In this document: piece after piece, positions 38,001 to 49,131 of the stretch
How the letters are laid out: the number at the start of each line of letters is the position of its first letter
Position numbering within the stretch: the first letter of the stretch is position 1
NCBI GenBank assembly: GCA_947561715.1
Contig: OX387197.1
Coordinates: 3,663,001-3,727,000, forward strand
Direction: 5' to 3'
DNA length: 64,000 bases
Source of the DNA: Ascidia mentula
Taxonomy: Eukaryota > Chordata > Ascidiacea > Phlebobranchia > Ascidiidae
Translations under genes and position numbers: made by a program
Notes under the pieces: model-generated
What the model was told of the DNA's origin: nothing
The model's input: the letters and a program-made list of their open reading frames with translations, nothing else
Databases searched by the model: none

Positions 38001-39754
38001 TATTTAACAGACATGTTCCACCTTAATTGAATTGGAGCAAGTAAGCTATTTTTACCTACCAATCAAACCTTTATACGACTCGTGCAATTGCTTCAAGTCC
38101 TTCGTGGATAAATTTTCATAAAGTTTTCGAAGGCTTGCTTCGTCTACTCCTCCCACAGTGTATGGACGACGCCGTCGGTAGTCGCCGTTCGGCTTCTTTT
38201 TCGTCAGTTTGCACGAACGTCTCGATTGCTTGGATTGTGACATCGGGGTGTGATCGAAGGGTTTCATTTGAATAATGGAGTCACTGGAAAAAAGCGTTGG
38301 TTTAGACCCAAGATTGTTTGTAATTTTGTTGTATTATGAGGAGCTGTCTGGGTTGCCGGAATCGTGCGCCAATTTTTTTTCTTGAAATGCTTGGCAAGTA
38401 CAGGGAGGGGGAATAGTAGATGAATGTCATGTAAAGTAACAACACAAACCTTGCAACGTTTTGCATAGAATCTTGTGACGGGAGGTTTTTTAAGTAATCC
38501 GCGCTTTCGGGTCGTTGTCTTTCCCATTCACCAGCCGTCACGTTCTCCAGCGCACAATAAAGATCCTTCAAACGCAAGTGGTCGCTGTCTTTCTTGTTGA
38601 TTTTGGTGCTGGAGGTGGAAGCATTGCTGTCCTTTCTCGTTAAATTTTCTCGTTTTGGTGACAATCCCCTCTCGCCATCGGGTGCCCACGCCTCCTTACA
38701 CCTTTGCGCATTAACTGATATTTCCCTGTCGACAGGTGTTTGCGACGGGCTTTCCTGCACATATTTTTCACGGTATCGCTCAAGAGGGCACCCTTTGCCC
38801 AGATTTGTACGTTCGTTTTTCTGCGAGAAGCTCCTTGTGCTTTTGGGGCCCGCAGGCCGATTTCTGTTAGCAGGCCGTGTGTGGAACTTTGCTTGCGTAG
38901 CACGGAGTGTGGACGCAAGGTCGTAATCTACAGCGAAAGCATCACCGGTGGTTGGAGGCTCAACGGACATGGAATCAGCTTTTGTGCAAGGCGCCTCATC
39001 GGGCAATTCACCCGAGTCTTTGCTCCCCTACGTTTGTTACAGAAAAACAGCAGAAGAGATTAATTTGTTGATACTAATTTTAAGAAGGCATTGTGTTTAT
39101 TTACACCTGACGAAGCGAGGGAAAATTGCGAAAGCTAGTGTACTTTTTACATTACAAAAGTCAGTCTTTTACAAAAGAGTGCCAATCAAGAGAATTTAGC
39201 TTGTACACATGTATAGACTGATACGGCACGTTTAATAATTTAATTTTGAAGATAAAGTAAACTTTTAGTCGTTCACAACGCAATTAAGATCAACCGGTAA
39301 ATCCGCCACAGCTGTAAAATATAATTAAATGGCATAACCTCTAATCTGGCAAACAGAAACAAGGGCAATCTACAACAACAAAAATCATTTCCGTGGTACT
39401 TTTTTAGAAAACGAAAAGTTACCGAAGCATCAGTGGAGGCTGGGTACCCGGTGCTGGAACTGTTGTTGGATATTTCCTTGTCATCGATCTTTAGTGGTTC
39501 TTCAACCTTTTTCTGACTGTTAATCACGCGAAATGTGTCGTAGGTGAACGGTGTCACGGTCCAGTTTTTGTACTGCAAGTTGTATTCCGTGGGGGCTTGT
39601 GGCCTGCTGGGTTTTATGAGCCTAAATAAAAAGTTGATTTTTTGTGATTTCCAATACTCTAATAAGGAAAACATGACCTGCCTAAGTGATTAGGTACATA
39701 GGTACATAGTTACACTCACCTAATTCGCTCCTTTATCATGGAAGGAAAATTCAT
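35058..39754 (-). CDS. Gene M, unknown ~634-aa protein with Tyr/Trp repeats
   Basis: Exons: 39754-39720, 39621-39423, 39027-38450, 38283-38060, 37565-37490, 37310-37141, 37057-36851, 36556-36386, 36044-35977, 35233-35058. All phases agree except the join 36851/36556, where a small exon is probably missed. No signal peptide or helix. A short motif recurs: TEYNLQYKNWTV, TSYSTDYKYWSV, SSSAFKPWPV, and at the C-terminus STYLTEYMRKF. Between these are basic Ser-rich linkers (exon 3) and a long Glu-rich run (exon 7). Regularly spaced Tyr-x(3)-Tyr/Phe-Lys-x-Trp modules are a feature of MAP6/SAXO- and MDM1-like microtubule proteins, so a microtubule or ciliary role is possible; I could not assign a family. 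It is head to head with the gene at 39941. Confidence 0.7.
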
Positions 39755-39940
39755 TCTGCTACCTTGGTTTCATGCTGTCGGCTTCAAATTGTTGTCAGCT
39801 GTAGTAACATCATTTATTTGTAGACCCGTCAAGAGTTAAATTGTATAAATATTGTTGTGTAAAAATGGCTATTGTGACGTACAAACCACATAAACACCTG
39901 ACTAAATTACTTGAAATAAAACTAAATTAAGGCAGTCAAA
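39755..39940. promoter_or_regulatory. Short divergent intergenic region, likely shared promoter
   Basis: Only 186 bases separate the start codons of gene M (minus) and the tetraspan protein (plus). Both transcripts must start within or beside this stretch, so a bidirectional promoter is likely. No clear TATA pair was assigned. Confidence 0.5.
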
Positions 39941-40666
39941 ATGTTTACTAAAACAGGTTCTGGTATAAAAGAGAATGTTGTAGTAGAACCAGTCATAGAG
40001 AAAAGGTACAAGTCACCACGAAGGACTAAAGAGTTCGATCCCTCTGAGCATGTCCTGTCTCCGGAAGACGTCCATGGCGTTGCTGTCAATATCCATCTTC
40101 TGCTGGCATTGACATGTTTTCTTTGTGGAATTTTAGCCACACTTGTGCAAGGTCAAATGACAGATGGGTGTCGATATTTTTTCCAGTTCGCCTGTGCAAC
40201 GCACGGCGCCCAGCCCATTGCAAGCGCGGCTTTCTTTTTGCTATTCGGTATACTGGGCCACATTCACAAGCGAACCGGACAAAATCTTACTGAGGACAGT
40301 TACAAAGTGGTGCAGCAGTTTCATAAAAAATTCGATGGCCCCTACGTGTTTCTGTGCTTCTTAAGTTTCGTTGTTGCAGCCATTCTATTCTTTGCCAGTT
40401 TTGTGTGGGCAATTGCCCTTCCAGAAATGTACAATTCTGACCCATATCTTGGAACAAGCAGCATTAACGGAATATACGAACTTATTGTAATCAGTCAAGT
40501 CGTTCTAATTTTCGCGTCATTTGCAGAATGTGCGGTCGCTGTGGCTGACTTCTACTTCTTTGTTATTTGGAAAGAACTGCCTGTACCTTTACCTCGCTTT
40601 CAGTGCCTTGAAAAGTTCGGAGAAGCAGCAATTGAGCCAGCAGACGAAGAAGCGGGCCCAGCCTGA
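39941..40666 (+). CDS. Intronless four-helix membrane protein, 241 aa
   Basis: Single uninterrupted frame, ATG at 39941, stop at 40664-40666, polyadenylation signal close behind. The N-terminal ~48 residues are polar and basic. Four hydrophobic segments follow at about residues 49-70, 83-105, 133-157 and 180-207, then a short acidic tail. Loop 1 contains QGQMTDGCRYFFQFACATHG, with two Cys. Four helices with cytosolic ends recall MARVEL/tetraspan-type proteins, but no family signature is decisive. The intronless structure is unusual in this window and could reflect an old retrocopy. Shares its upstream region with gene M. Confidence 0.8.
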   Translation: MFTKTGSGIKENVVVEPVIEKRYKSPRRTKEFDPSEHVLSPEDVHGVAVNIHLLLALTCFLCGILATLVQGQMTDGCRYFFQFACATHGAQPIASAAFFLLFGILGHIHKRTGQNLTEDSYKVVQQFHKKFDGPYVFLCFLSFVVAAILFFASFVWAIALPEMYNSDPYLGTSSINGIYELIVISQVVLIFASFAECAVAVADFYFFVIWKELPVPLPRFQCLEKFGEAAIEPADEEAGPA

Positions 40667-40679
40667 AAAGAATCAAAAG

Positions 40680-40685
40680 AATAAA
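40680..40685 (+). terminator. Polyadenylation signal of the tetraspan gene
   Basis: AATAAA 14 bases after the stop codon. Confidence 0.6.
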
Positions 40686-41863
40686 ACAGCATTGTAACGA
40701 AAGTAATACAAGCTACACAACAAATACACGTTTGGTTGTGGTTTGTCTAAGCTAAGTGGTGCAGAATATAAAAGAAAATGCAAAAATATTGGGCCACATA
40801 TGGACTAAGTTCTGACCAAACGCAATTACCACTTTGTGGTACCTTTCGGTCGAAACAGTGCGTGTATACACCCTGTCTGCAGCTCTCATTGATTATTATG
40901 GCTCTTTTGCGCATATACTTATGTTCTGATTATATTGGCTTCCATAGAAATTTTGTTGGTTAATAAGCTGAGTTTGCTCCAGTTGATAACTCCATATGTT
41001 AGCTGTAGCGAAGAGTTACGTTACAGAAAATGGTGTTGATTAAACCAAAAAGCTGCAGATATATGTGTTGGGCATTGGAATTGCACGGAATCGACGTCAG
41101 GAACCAACATTTGTAAACAAGTCGATAACATAGCCAACCTGTGAGGTTTGCTTAATTGGTTGACATGTCAACATATTTTTTTTGCTTTTACATTCCTCTG
41201 CAGATCTGAATGGGATTTCAGCAAACCTGTGAAATCTACACTTTACAGCGGGTAATTCTAATTTTATCGTCGTTGGGGTTTCAATTCTCTCTTGTTTGCA
41301 CAAATTGGTGTAAAACCACTTTCTTTGTCTGGACTTCAGTGAACAATGTAACTTGTTTGCAGACATTCCAACCGAGACGTTAGACCGCAGAGATGTTTCA
41401 GTCCGTAGGGCCAGTTGTGTAGAACAGATAGGAAAGCGGGACAACCCTGTGATCAGTTTTAGTCGACAGGTGCCCTAAAATCTCGGCGGGCAAAGTTTGT
41501 GTACAATGTACGCAAATTTATTTTTGCAGGTGAAATAAGACGTATGCAGATATAATTCATCATCGAAAGTCTCATGTATTTAACGATTTTTGTTAAGTCT
41601 AGCGCACGTTTTCTATGACCTAGATATCATAAACATTCATATGATATAATTTTGATAAAGCCGAATTCTCTACAAAAATGTGGTTTTTAACATATAGTTT
41701 AATGTCTGTTGTAGTCGTAACACGAGATGACCATGCCACGTGGGTTTAAATCGTTATCCACCCTATAAAGAGCTACTTATTTTGGAATACAAAATGATAA
41801 CTACTTTTATGTATTTTTTAAAAATAAAGTTAAAATTCAACTAATGGTCAAATAGTCGACTAC
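40686..41863. other. Intergenic before the PARP pair
   Basis: No gene is supported. Bases 40848-40922 belong to a small dispersed repeat found again at 50911-50976. The region just left of 41864 should hold the promoter of the first PARP gene. Confidence 0.45.
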
Positions 41864-44800
41864 ATGGAATACAAAGATGGGGTTACGCTTTATGTTTGTG
41901 ACATACCGGAAGGCATGGATCTCCAGTACGTTGAACAAAGAATTAATGAAGTTCAAAGGTGTTGGTCAATTCAAATTGCCACGGATTATGATGGACAGCA
42001 AATTCCAAGACTAGCAGTTATTACTGTGACGTGTGATTCAGGTATGTGTTCAGACTGTAATGACAGTGTACCAAGAAACGACTGATTATTACGATTCAGA
42101 TGTGAACCTTCTCATTCGTACCCACATCAGCACGGATTATCTTGGTCATAAACATTACTTACGTATTGCACCAGACATGGATACGGGTAAGTTGGTAATT
42201 TGTAATTAATCGGAATTGCTCTTCTGGCACTTAGTTTCTAAAGTGTTTATTTGAAACCAACGTTTCGTTCTGCCATCCGGCGAGACTTCTTCAGGGTTAT
42301 GGTAATTTGTAGTTGACCAAACATTTCGGTAAAAAGTTTTTGTTGGGTTGGGTTGTGTTTCTGTAGCCTGTTTCGAGCTCGGCATTGGAAATTCTTTTGC
42401 CAAAGCGACATCCTCCAGAAATACCGCAGCAAGCAGTTTTCAACAGACAAAGAAAATGATAAGTCGCAACAGGATTTATTGCGAGGTAAGTTTTACGTTC
42501 TATGAGTTTTTTTCACATTAAGTTTGTAACTTATTTGCAGATCGGAGAAGAAAGTGGTAACTTCCAAACTAAGAAAAGAATCAGAATATCTTCTGGCGAT
42601 ATCTGCTTCTATAAAGTAATGCTTTGGCATTTAGTAACATTACATTCTTACCTTCGTTGTGCACGCATGCCTCTCAGTTGGTCAATCAGTTCAAAAGATT
42701 AATATTTTACCATAGAAATATCCTGCTTTCAGGTAAATGTAGTTGTCACGTCAACCTCGAATGGAAACCTTGCCACTTGCCAAGGTTCTGGAGTATCCAA
42801 AGCTTTGTTAAGACGAGCTGGAACCGAGTTTCAGGTAGATCACAACAAAACTTTTGAAACGTGGAGTAGTATACATTACTTTTAGGCTATGTACTATAAG
42901 TTTCTACCAATATAACCCGCTGCAAAAATTATCCTCATATATCATTAATTGCTTTACATCGGCATACAACAACGAAATCTCAAAGTTTGAGGCTTTTCTC
43001 TTTTGACTGTTTAATTGTTACATAGTAGTTGTTGCTTTTTGGTTTTTTAACTTTACTGCACGTGGTATAGCTAATACGTGGTGGCTTTGTATGTTGCAGT
43101 ACAGTAAGTAAAATTGTAATAACAAGCATAAAAGATAATTACATGCCATTTTTAAGCCCAACCTGTTTGTATGAAAGCTTATTGGGGTAAACTGTATGTG
43201 GTGAATAACATTTACCAGTATTTTGTAGACACATATTATGCTGTTATAGTGTCGCGAGTTTTGTTAATTTCAGCACTTGCTATCTTTTTCTTACGACTCT
43301 CACTCGTCACGCCACGTGCTGGTCATTTGATTTACGAATAAAGAGCAAGCACGATATAACTTAAATGTTTTTACGCATTTACCTGTATGCATACATTTGT
43401 CTTTTTTAGAAAGCTTGTCAAACTGCCTACCGACCAGAACTCCAGTCAGGAGACGTGGTTGCGACCGGCGGATTCAACCTTGACTGCCAAGAAGTTTATC
43501 ACGTGATACTAGACCACTATACCCGTGGCGCGGACGACGTGACGTTGAAAAGTGCCATTACTATGTGCCTGTGTATGGCGGAAAGTGCAGGTTATTCATC
43601 GATCGGTTTTCCTTTGCTGGGAACCGGGGGGTTTGGGTACCCTCTGGAGATTGTGCTTCGAAACTTTGTCGACGCAATGAAAAGTTTTCACGGGGGAAAT
43701 TTACTTCAAATCGAACTTGTGACGTATCCCGGCGACGACTCCATTTTACAAGTTTGGTGTAAAATTTTTTTGAACTGGACTTGATTTCATTTTATAAGAA
43801 ATTGGAAATTACTTTTTAATGTGTGTGATTTGAGAAAACAGACATTTAGGTTGTATTTTGATGCTGTTGTCATTATCCGAACTTCTTTTCACAATCAAAA
43901 TAATGGCAGCAAAATTGATTGCTCCTATGCGGTTTTATGTGTTTGAGGTAAAATGCTACAAGTTTTGGCCTGTAAATGGCAAATGCAAAAACACACCTAT
44001 ATTTATTTGATTTGTATTACGGAGAAGGTTTATCTAAAAAAATCGAAACAACATATTCGGTTTTGTTTCAGATGATTCGGGAGTTTCTGTTTTCTGCTGA
44101 TGAACTTAATGAAGGTAATTGTGTTGCGAAAGATTAATTCTCCTCTCGATACTAATACCAATAACATGTTTTAAACAGTATTTTTTATTGAAACCAACCT
44201 CACGTTAGACTCGCCGTCATCATCGACAAATACTAAAGACGAAGCTTCCCCTACAGCTTTGCGTCAGGTGTTGATTTTAAGCATTATTATGGGTCAAAAA
44301 CGCAAATAGGTTTTAATAGGGAACCATAGAATAATTTTTCAATTTCGTTAAAATAAACTTTCGCTAAACCAGCACATCAAAAACCACGGTAGATGTGGAG
44401 TTAAACTAACAAGCTTAAAAAGTAAATTTGGTTCAATGACTACAAAATATTTACAAGTTAAAAATGTTAACGCTTAATTTCCAGAACTGCTTGCTCCAAG
44501 AACCGCTGATGCCCAAACAGAAAACAAGAAATAAACTCTGCATTTTAGTAAAGCAGAGCGCTATACCTTTGACATCTTGCGATGCGATTGTGAACTGCGC
44601 AGTAATGAAAACGCCTGATCAAGTAGTTTTCTCAAGTAGGTTGTATTTGGAAATATTTAAAAACAGTAGTAAATTAATGGTGTTTTGCCAATATATATAA
44701 ACTCCCGTATCGGCTACAATTTTACTTTTATGTAATATTTTTGAGTAAAATACGTTTCATATTCTCTTTCAAGGACAAATCAACAAAGGCTTACTACTTT

Positions 44801-47800
44801 CCCGCAAAAAAGTTGTCGTAGAGTACAAAAATTCGATCAGTTTTACAAACATCATAGTGACGACAGGTGGAAATTTGTGCCAATATATGTTGCACCTACA
44901 GACACCCAGCGAAGATTTTGTATTGGAAAATCTACTTTTAGAATGCATGATTGAAGCTGACAAACGTGGGGCACGCGTATTGGCACTTCCCCAAATTGAT
45001 ACAGGTATCCACAGATTTTGAATGTTAAAAAGTCCTTGTTTGGAAACCTTATTTGGCTACACAACGTTACAGTGGTAGCTAACACACGTTACAAAATCAC
45101 CAGAAAGGTTGGTTTCAGATAAAACAAGTTTGTCAGATGCACAAGCAGCAAAATGTCTTGCTGTGGCAATTGAAAAATTTAACAAAACCACATCAAAGGG
45201 TTTGGAAACCCTTGAAGTTTTGGTGCCTCAAACAAAAATGTTACATCTTTATCAAATGGAACTGTTTGGCGACATAGTGCATGACTGTACAACAGAATCA
45301 GGTTGGTGAATAAATCAGAGGCAAAGTGAGGCAAAGTTTTGTAGACCATAGAAAAAGACTTGTATGTTTCAAGCTACCGATGGTATTTCTGCACCAACTG
45401 CATCAAAGATGTTCGGCTTATCCAAATTCAAACCCGATATCGTTCCCAATATACCAGCATTTGTAAACCCATTTCGGAGCAACAGTAAGTCAACACCTAC
45501 CAAATTTGATTATAAAACTGTAGAAATAAAACTATTGACGGTACAGATAAAGTGACGAAGGCATATGAAAGAGCAGCTGATGCAAACACAAACCCAATAT
45601 ACGGCGAATCAAAATTTGCAGGAGAAGCCGATTCTATTTGGGGTACTATTGCTTTTGAAACGAATGAAGAAAACAGCAAGAAGGAAACGGATTCCATATA
45701 CGCCAAAATCAATTTAAAAGGCCAGAAGTCGAAAACCACAAATGAAGCAACTGCTAGGATGAACACAGTTGGCTTTAAATCTACAACAGCCACTGCAATA
45801 AAAGATGAAGGCAACAGCAAACCTGACGTTACTGGAACATTGACGAATCAAGTTGGCATCGGTTCTACATATATATTTTTTAAATTCATTTTATTATGCA
45901 TGCAAGGTTACGTACACTCATGAATTCAGGCACCCATATTTATCTCTAGAAACAAGAGACTGATGACGAAAAATACGTTTCGAAAACAGTCAGCGACAAG
46001 GCAATAAAGTATTTGAGACTAGAGGAAGAACCTGAACTTCTGGAAATAAACAAAAACACAAGCGTCACCGTTAAAAAGATATCAAACAGGTAAAAATAAT
46101 CGAAATCAGCCATTGTCCTAATCAGGAATATTTAATGTCCATTAGTTTTACAGGCATTTGTAAGATTACTAACTAGTTTACTTAGCAAATGCAAGCATTT
46201 TTATAGGCTAAATATTTAAAAATACTTTGCTTGTTTCCAAATCAGTATGGTTTTGGGCAAAACTATTTTGAATAAGTCCTCCATACTTATCATGCAATAG
46301 GAGAGATTAGAACAGTCTGAAAACTATCCGTCTTTGCATTGTTCAATGTGCGCGTTGGTTAAATAGTTCTATGCCGGCGAATCTACACCATTTCTCACCG
46401 AAAAATTTGCAAATATTATAGTGAGGTGATAGTGAAAGGTAAACCCGGGGAGTTTGTGGATGCCTACACCAAAACGGTTGATGCTGTTAATCGCTTTAAG
46501 GAAGCTCTAAAATTATCAGAAACCGTAACGTGGAAGCTCACTGAACCCAAAACTGATGAAACACAGAGTTTTTCCATCATCGCCAACTGTGAACTCGAAA
46601 TGTTTTACAAGGTAATTTATGAAGCGCTTATTATAAGTGACGTGAGGAAGTGACTTTCGGGATGAAAATTGTTTAGAAGAATTGTTCTTCTTGCAAAAAA
46701 TTTTTTTAGATTTTACAATAAACATTCTTGTAAATTAATAATCCTTGGCGACGACAGTCTCACTGAAAACAGTGTGATATCCGTTACGAGTAGTAAGTAA
46801 ACATAAACGTAGTAAAATATGAAAGCTGGTAAAATACTCTTTGCCTAAACCGACAGCGAATTGTTTTGCAGAAAGATGAAAACGGAAAAGCAAGCGTATT
46901 GACGCAAATACGTGGAAGGCGCATTCAACTTGTAATTGACTTTTCAACAATGGAGGCCTCGGCAAATAGCACCTTATACAAATTAAGCCGAACAGAAAAA
47001 CCGATATGTAAGTGGAATGTAGCAAATCAAACCTTTTTGCTATATTTTGTTTTAATGTGACACAAATTTATGGGGAATTCGCCTTACACATCATACAACT
47101 TCATCAATTACAGTTCTCGCCCAATACATATTTCGATATGTAAAAGAGTTGGCAGTAACAAAAAAATCTCTTAAATATAACAATAAATATCTCAAATTAA
47201 ATGAACAAACTTTTCAGATAAACTTCCTTTGACTTGGATTGATATGCAAGGAGAAACTTTAATTAAATTCTTGGTGTCTGAAAATTCGTTTGAATATCAA
47301 AATATTCTTGACAAATTTACGAAAACCCTGAACCTCATACCAATCAAAGTAAGTTTTTTTTGTATGTGTTTAATTTTCCTACCGCTGAGAACATATGCTC
47401 ATTATAGCCGTTTCATGAGCTCATTGGCAAACAAATAGTTTATCCGCAAATAACAAAAAATTTTAAATAAACTTTGCTTTAGTTGCAACGAATACAGAAT
47501 CAAACGCTGTGGAATCAATATCAAGCTCAGAAACAAAAGGTTCAGGCTAAGTTTCCGAAACAACAAATTTCACGAGTGCTTTTTCATGGGACTCATGAAG
47601 GCGCATGCGACAAAATCCTTAAAGATGGATTCGACAGGAGTCACGCTGGAAGGAACGGTCAGTTTATATTTAAATATGCGTGCTTTATTTTGAAGATGTA
47701 TGGAAATGCAATGTTTGGATTCAGCTCGTTTGGCTCGGTTTTCCTCGATCTGTATTTGTTTCAAGAATTATCTTAAATCCTAACTACGGTTTTTGTCTAA

Positions 47801-48448
47801 AATATTATTCACAAACATCTTATTCGGACAAATCGCACATATTACTTCTGTCGCCGCCTTTTGACAGGCAGAAATAAGAGAAAACCAGATTTGGCGACAG
47901 ATTGCTTTTCGGTTATGAATTCGTCAGGGATCAAACAAACAAAAGTTATCTTAGTTCAAATAACTTCGAACCACAATTTCTTTATACAAGCAACACAAAG
48001 ACATAAATGCAAAAGAACCATATTAATCGTTAGGAGCTAACAGACAGTTGCTTTTTGAACACTATTGTGCAAACGTTCAAACGTTGTCGTTTTTCCACAA
48101 ACAACCATCAGAACGCGCCGATTTTTCCATGTTGTTGTTGTATTTTTCACAGGGACAGTATTCGGAAAAGGTGTGTATTTTTCTACCACCGCAAAGTACT
48201 CAACCAGTTACACCATGAAAAATGAAGATGGCCACAGACACATGTTTCTGGCTGATGTTGTGACCGGGAATTTCTGCGAAGGAAATTCTTCAATCCAAGC
48301 TGCTCCAATGCAAGAGGACGGGTCGCCATATGATAGCGCTGTTAACGATCTAAAAAATCCCAGTGTATTTGTCGTATTCCGTGACGCGAGCGTTTATCCG
48401 ACCTATTTGTTGACTTACAGCGACGTGTTTTGTGCAACTCCCTTGTGA
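41864..48448 (+). CDS. PARP14-like ADP-ribosyltransferase 1, two macrodomains, 1027 aa
   Basis: Nineteen exons fit in phase: 41864-42041, 42100-42186, 42367-42485, 42541-42615, 42733-42834, 43410-43751, 44072-44114, 44179-44267, 44485-44635, 44774-45004, 45119-45301, 45374-45484, 45547-45851, 45950-46089, 46422-46611, 46872-47007, 47218-47348, 47483-47657, 48153-48448. Order: N-terminal region possibly RRM-like; macrodomain 1 (about 135-300, ending FPLLGTGGFGYP); macrodomain 2 (about 350-530, TTGGNLCQYMLHL); Ser/Thr/Lys linker (540-675); WWE-like (725-825, VTWKLTEP, VIDFSTMEASANSTLY); catalytic domain (830-1027). The catalytic core has LFHGT (His906) and GKGVYFSTTAKYS (Tyr938). The third triad position before FVVF is Val1001, not Glu, so mono-ADP-ribosylation or weak activity is expected. 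Family members act in antiviral and stress responses by modifying or reading ADP-ribose. Confidence 0.85.
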
Positions 48449-49131
48449 TTTGCTTTTTGCATTGAAGTAAACGAAAATGGCACAGATTTAATTTCGCATG
48501 GTCTTCGTGCTTTTATGAATTTACGTTAACTGCTGTCAATTTGTCTTGCAAAGAAACATGTTTGTGAAGTCATCAAAATTTATAATTTATGCAGGATCTG
48601 CCAACGCTTTTAGGATGTATATCCGCATACATGTTGTCCCATTCAGCGTTACAACAAAAGAGTAAACGAAGCGTTGCGCTTTTCTTGTACCTGTGCAGAA
48701 GATATTCCATGTGCTTTGCTTCAACAAGAGTTTTGTTTTGTTCCAATATTCACCAAGCTTTGTTAATAAAACCGACAGCCGTTGAGTATAGTTTCCACTT
48801 TTACAGATTGTTAGTGCAAATAAGTTATCAAAAAGCAAACAGTGCGTGTGGACACGATTCGCGTGCATTGGAAGATAGGAAAAAAGTTTTGTGAACGCTG
48901 AGCTGAAAGGTTGGTCGGTGTGTTTAGCAAGTAAGCGGCACATTGTTTCCGAATTTGATGAACTGGTTTATGCGCTATCAGAAAATCTTCTGACACTGCA
49001 AGTAGAAAATCCACAAATACATACTTTTTGACAGGAAAATTAAATCTAGCATACTAGTGGTGAGAAGGCACCACTTGCCACAACCGTCTTGTCAGCATCA
49101 TTTAGTAAACGTGTCGAACCAACCACAGCTC
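48449..49131. other. Gap between the two PARP genes
   Basis: No gene. An AATAAA at 48765-48770 could end the first PARP transcript. The remainder should hold the promoter of the second. Confidence 0.4.

Noticed and set aside
38594-39063. Plus-strand frames opposite gene M exon 3
   Set aside because: They mirror a GC-rich minus-strand exon that joins in phase with its neighbours.
41097-41444. Minus-strand frame of 115 codons before the first PARP gene
   Set aside because: No splice context or domain; composition is like the surrounding intergenic DNA.
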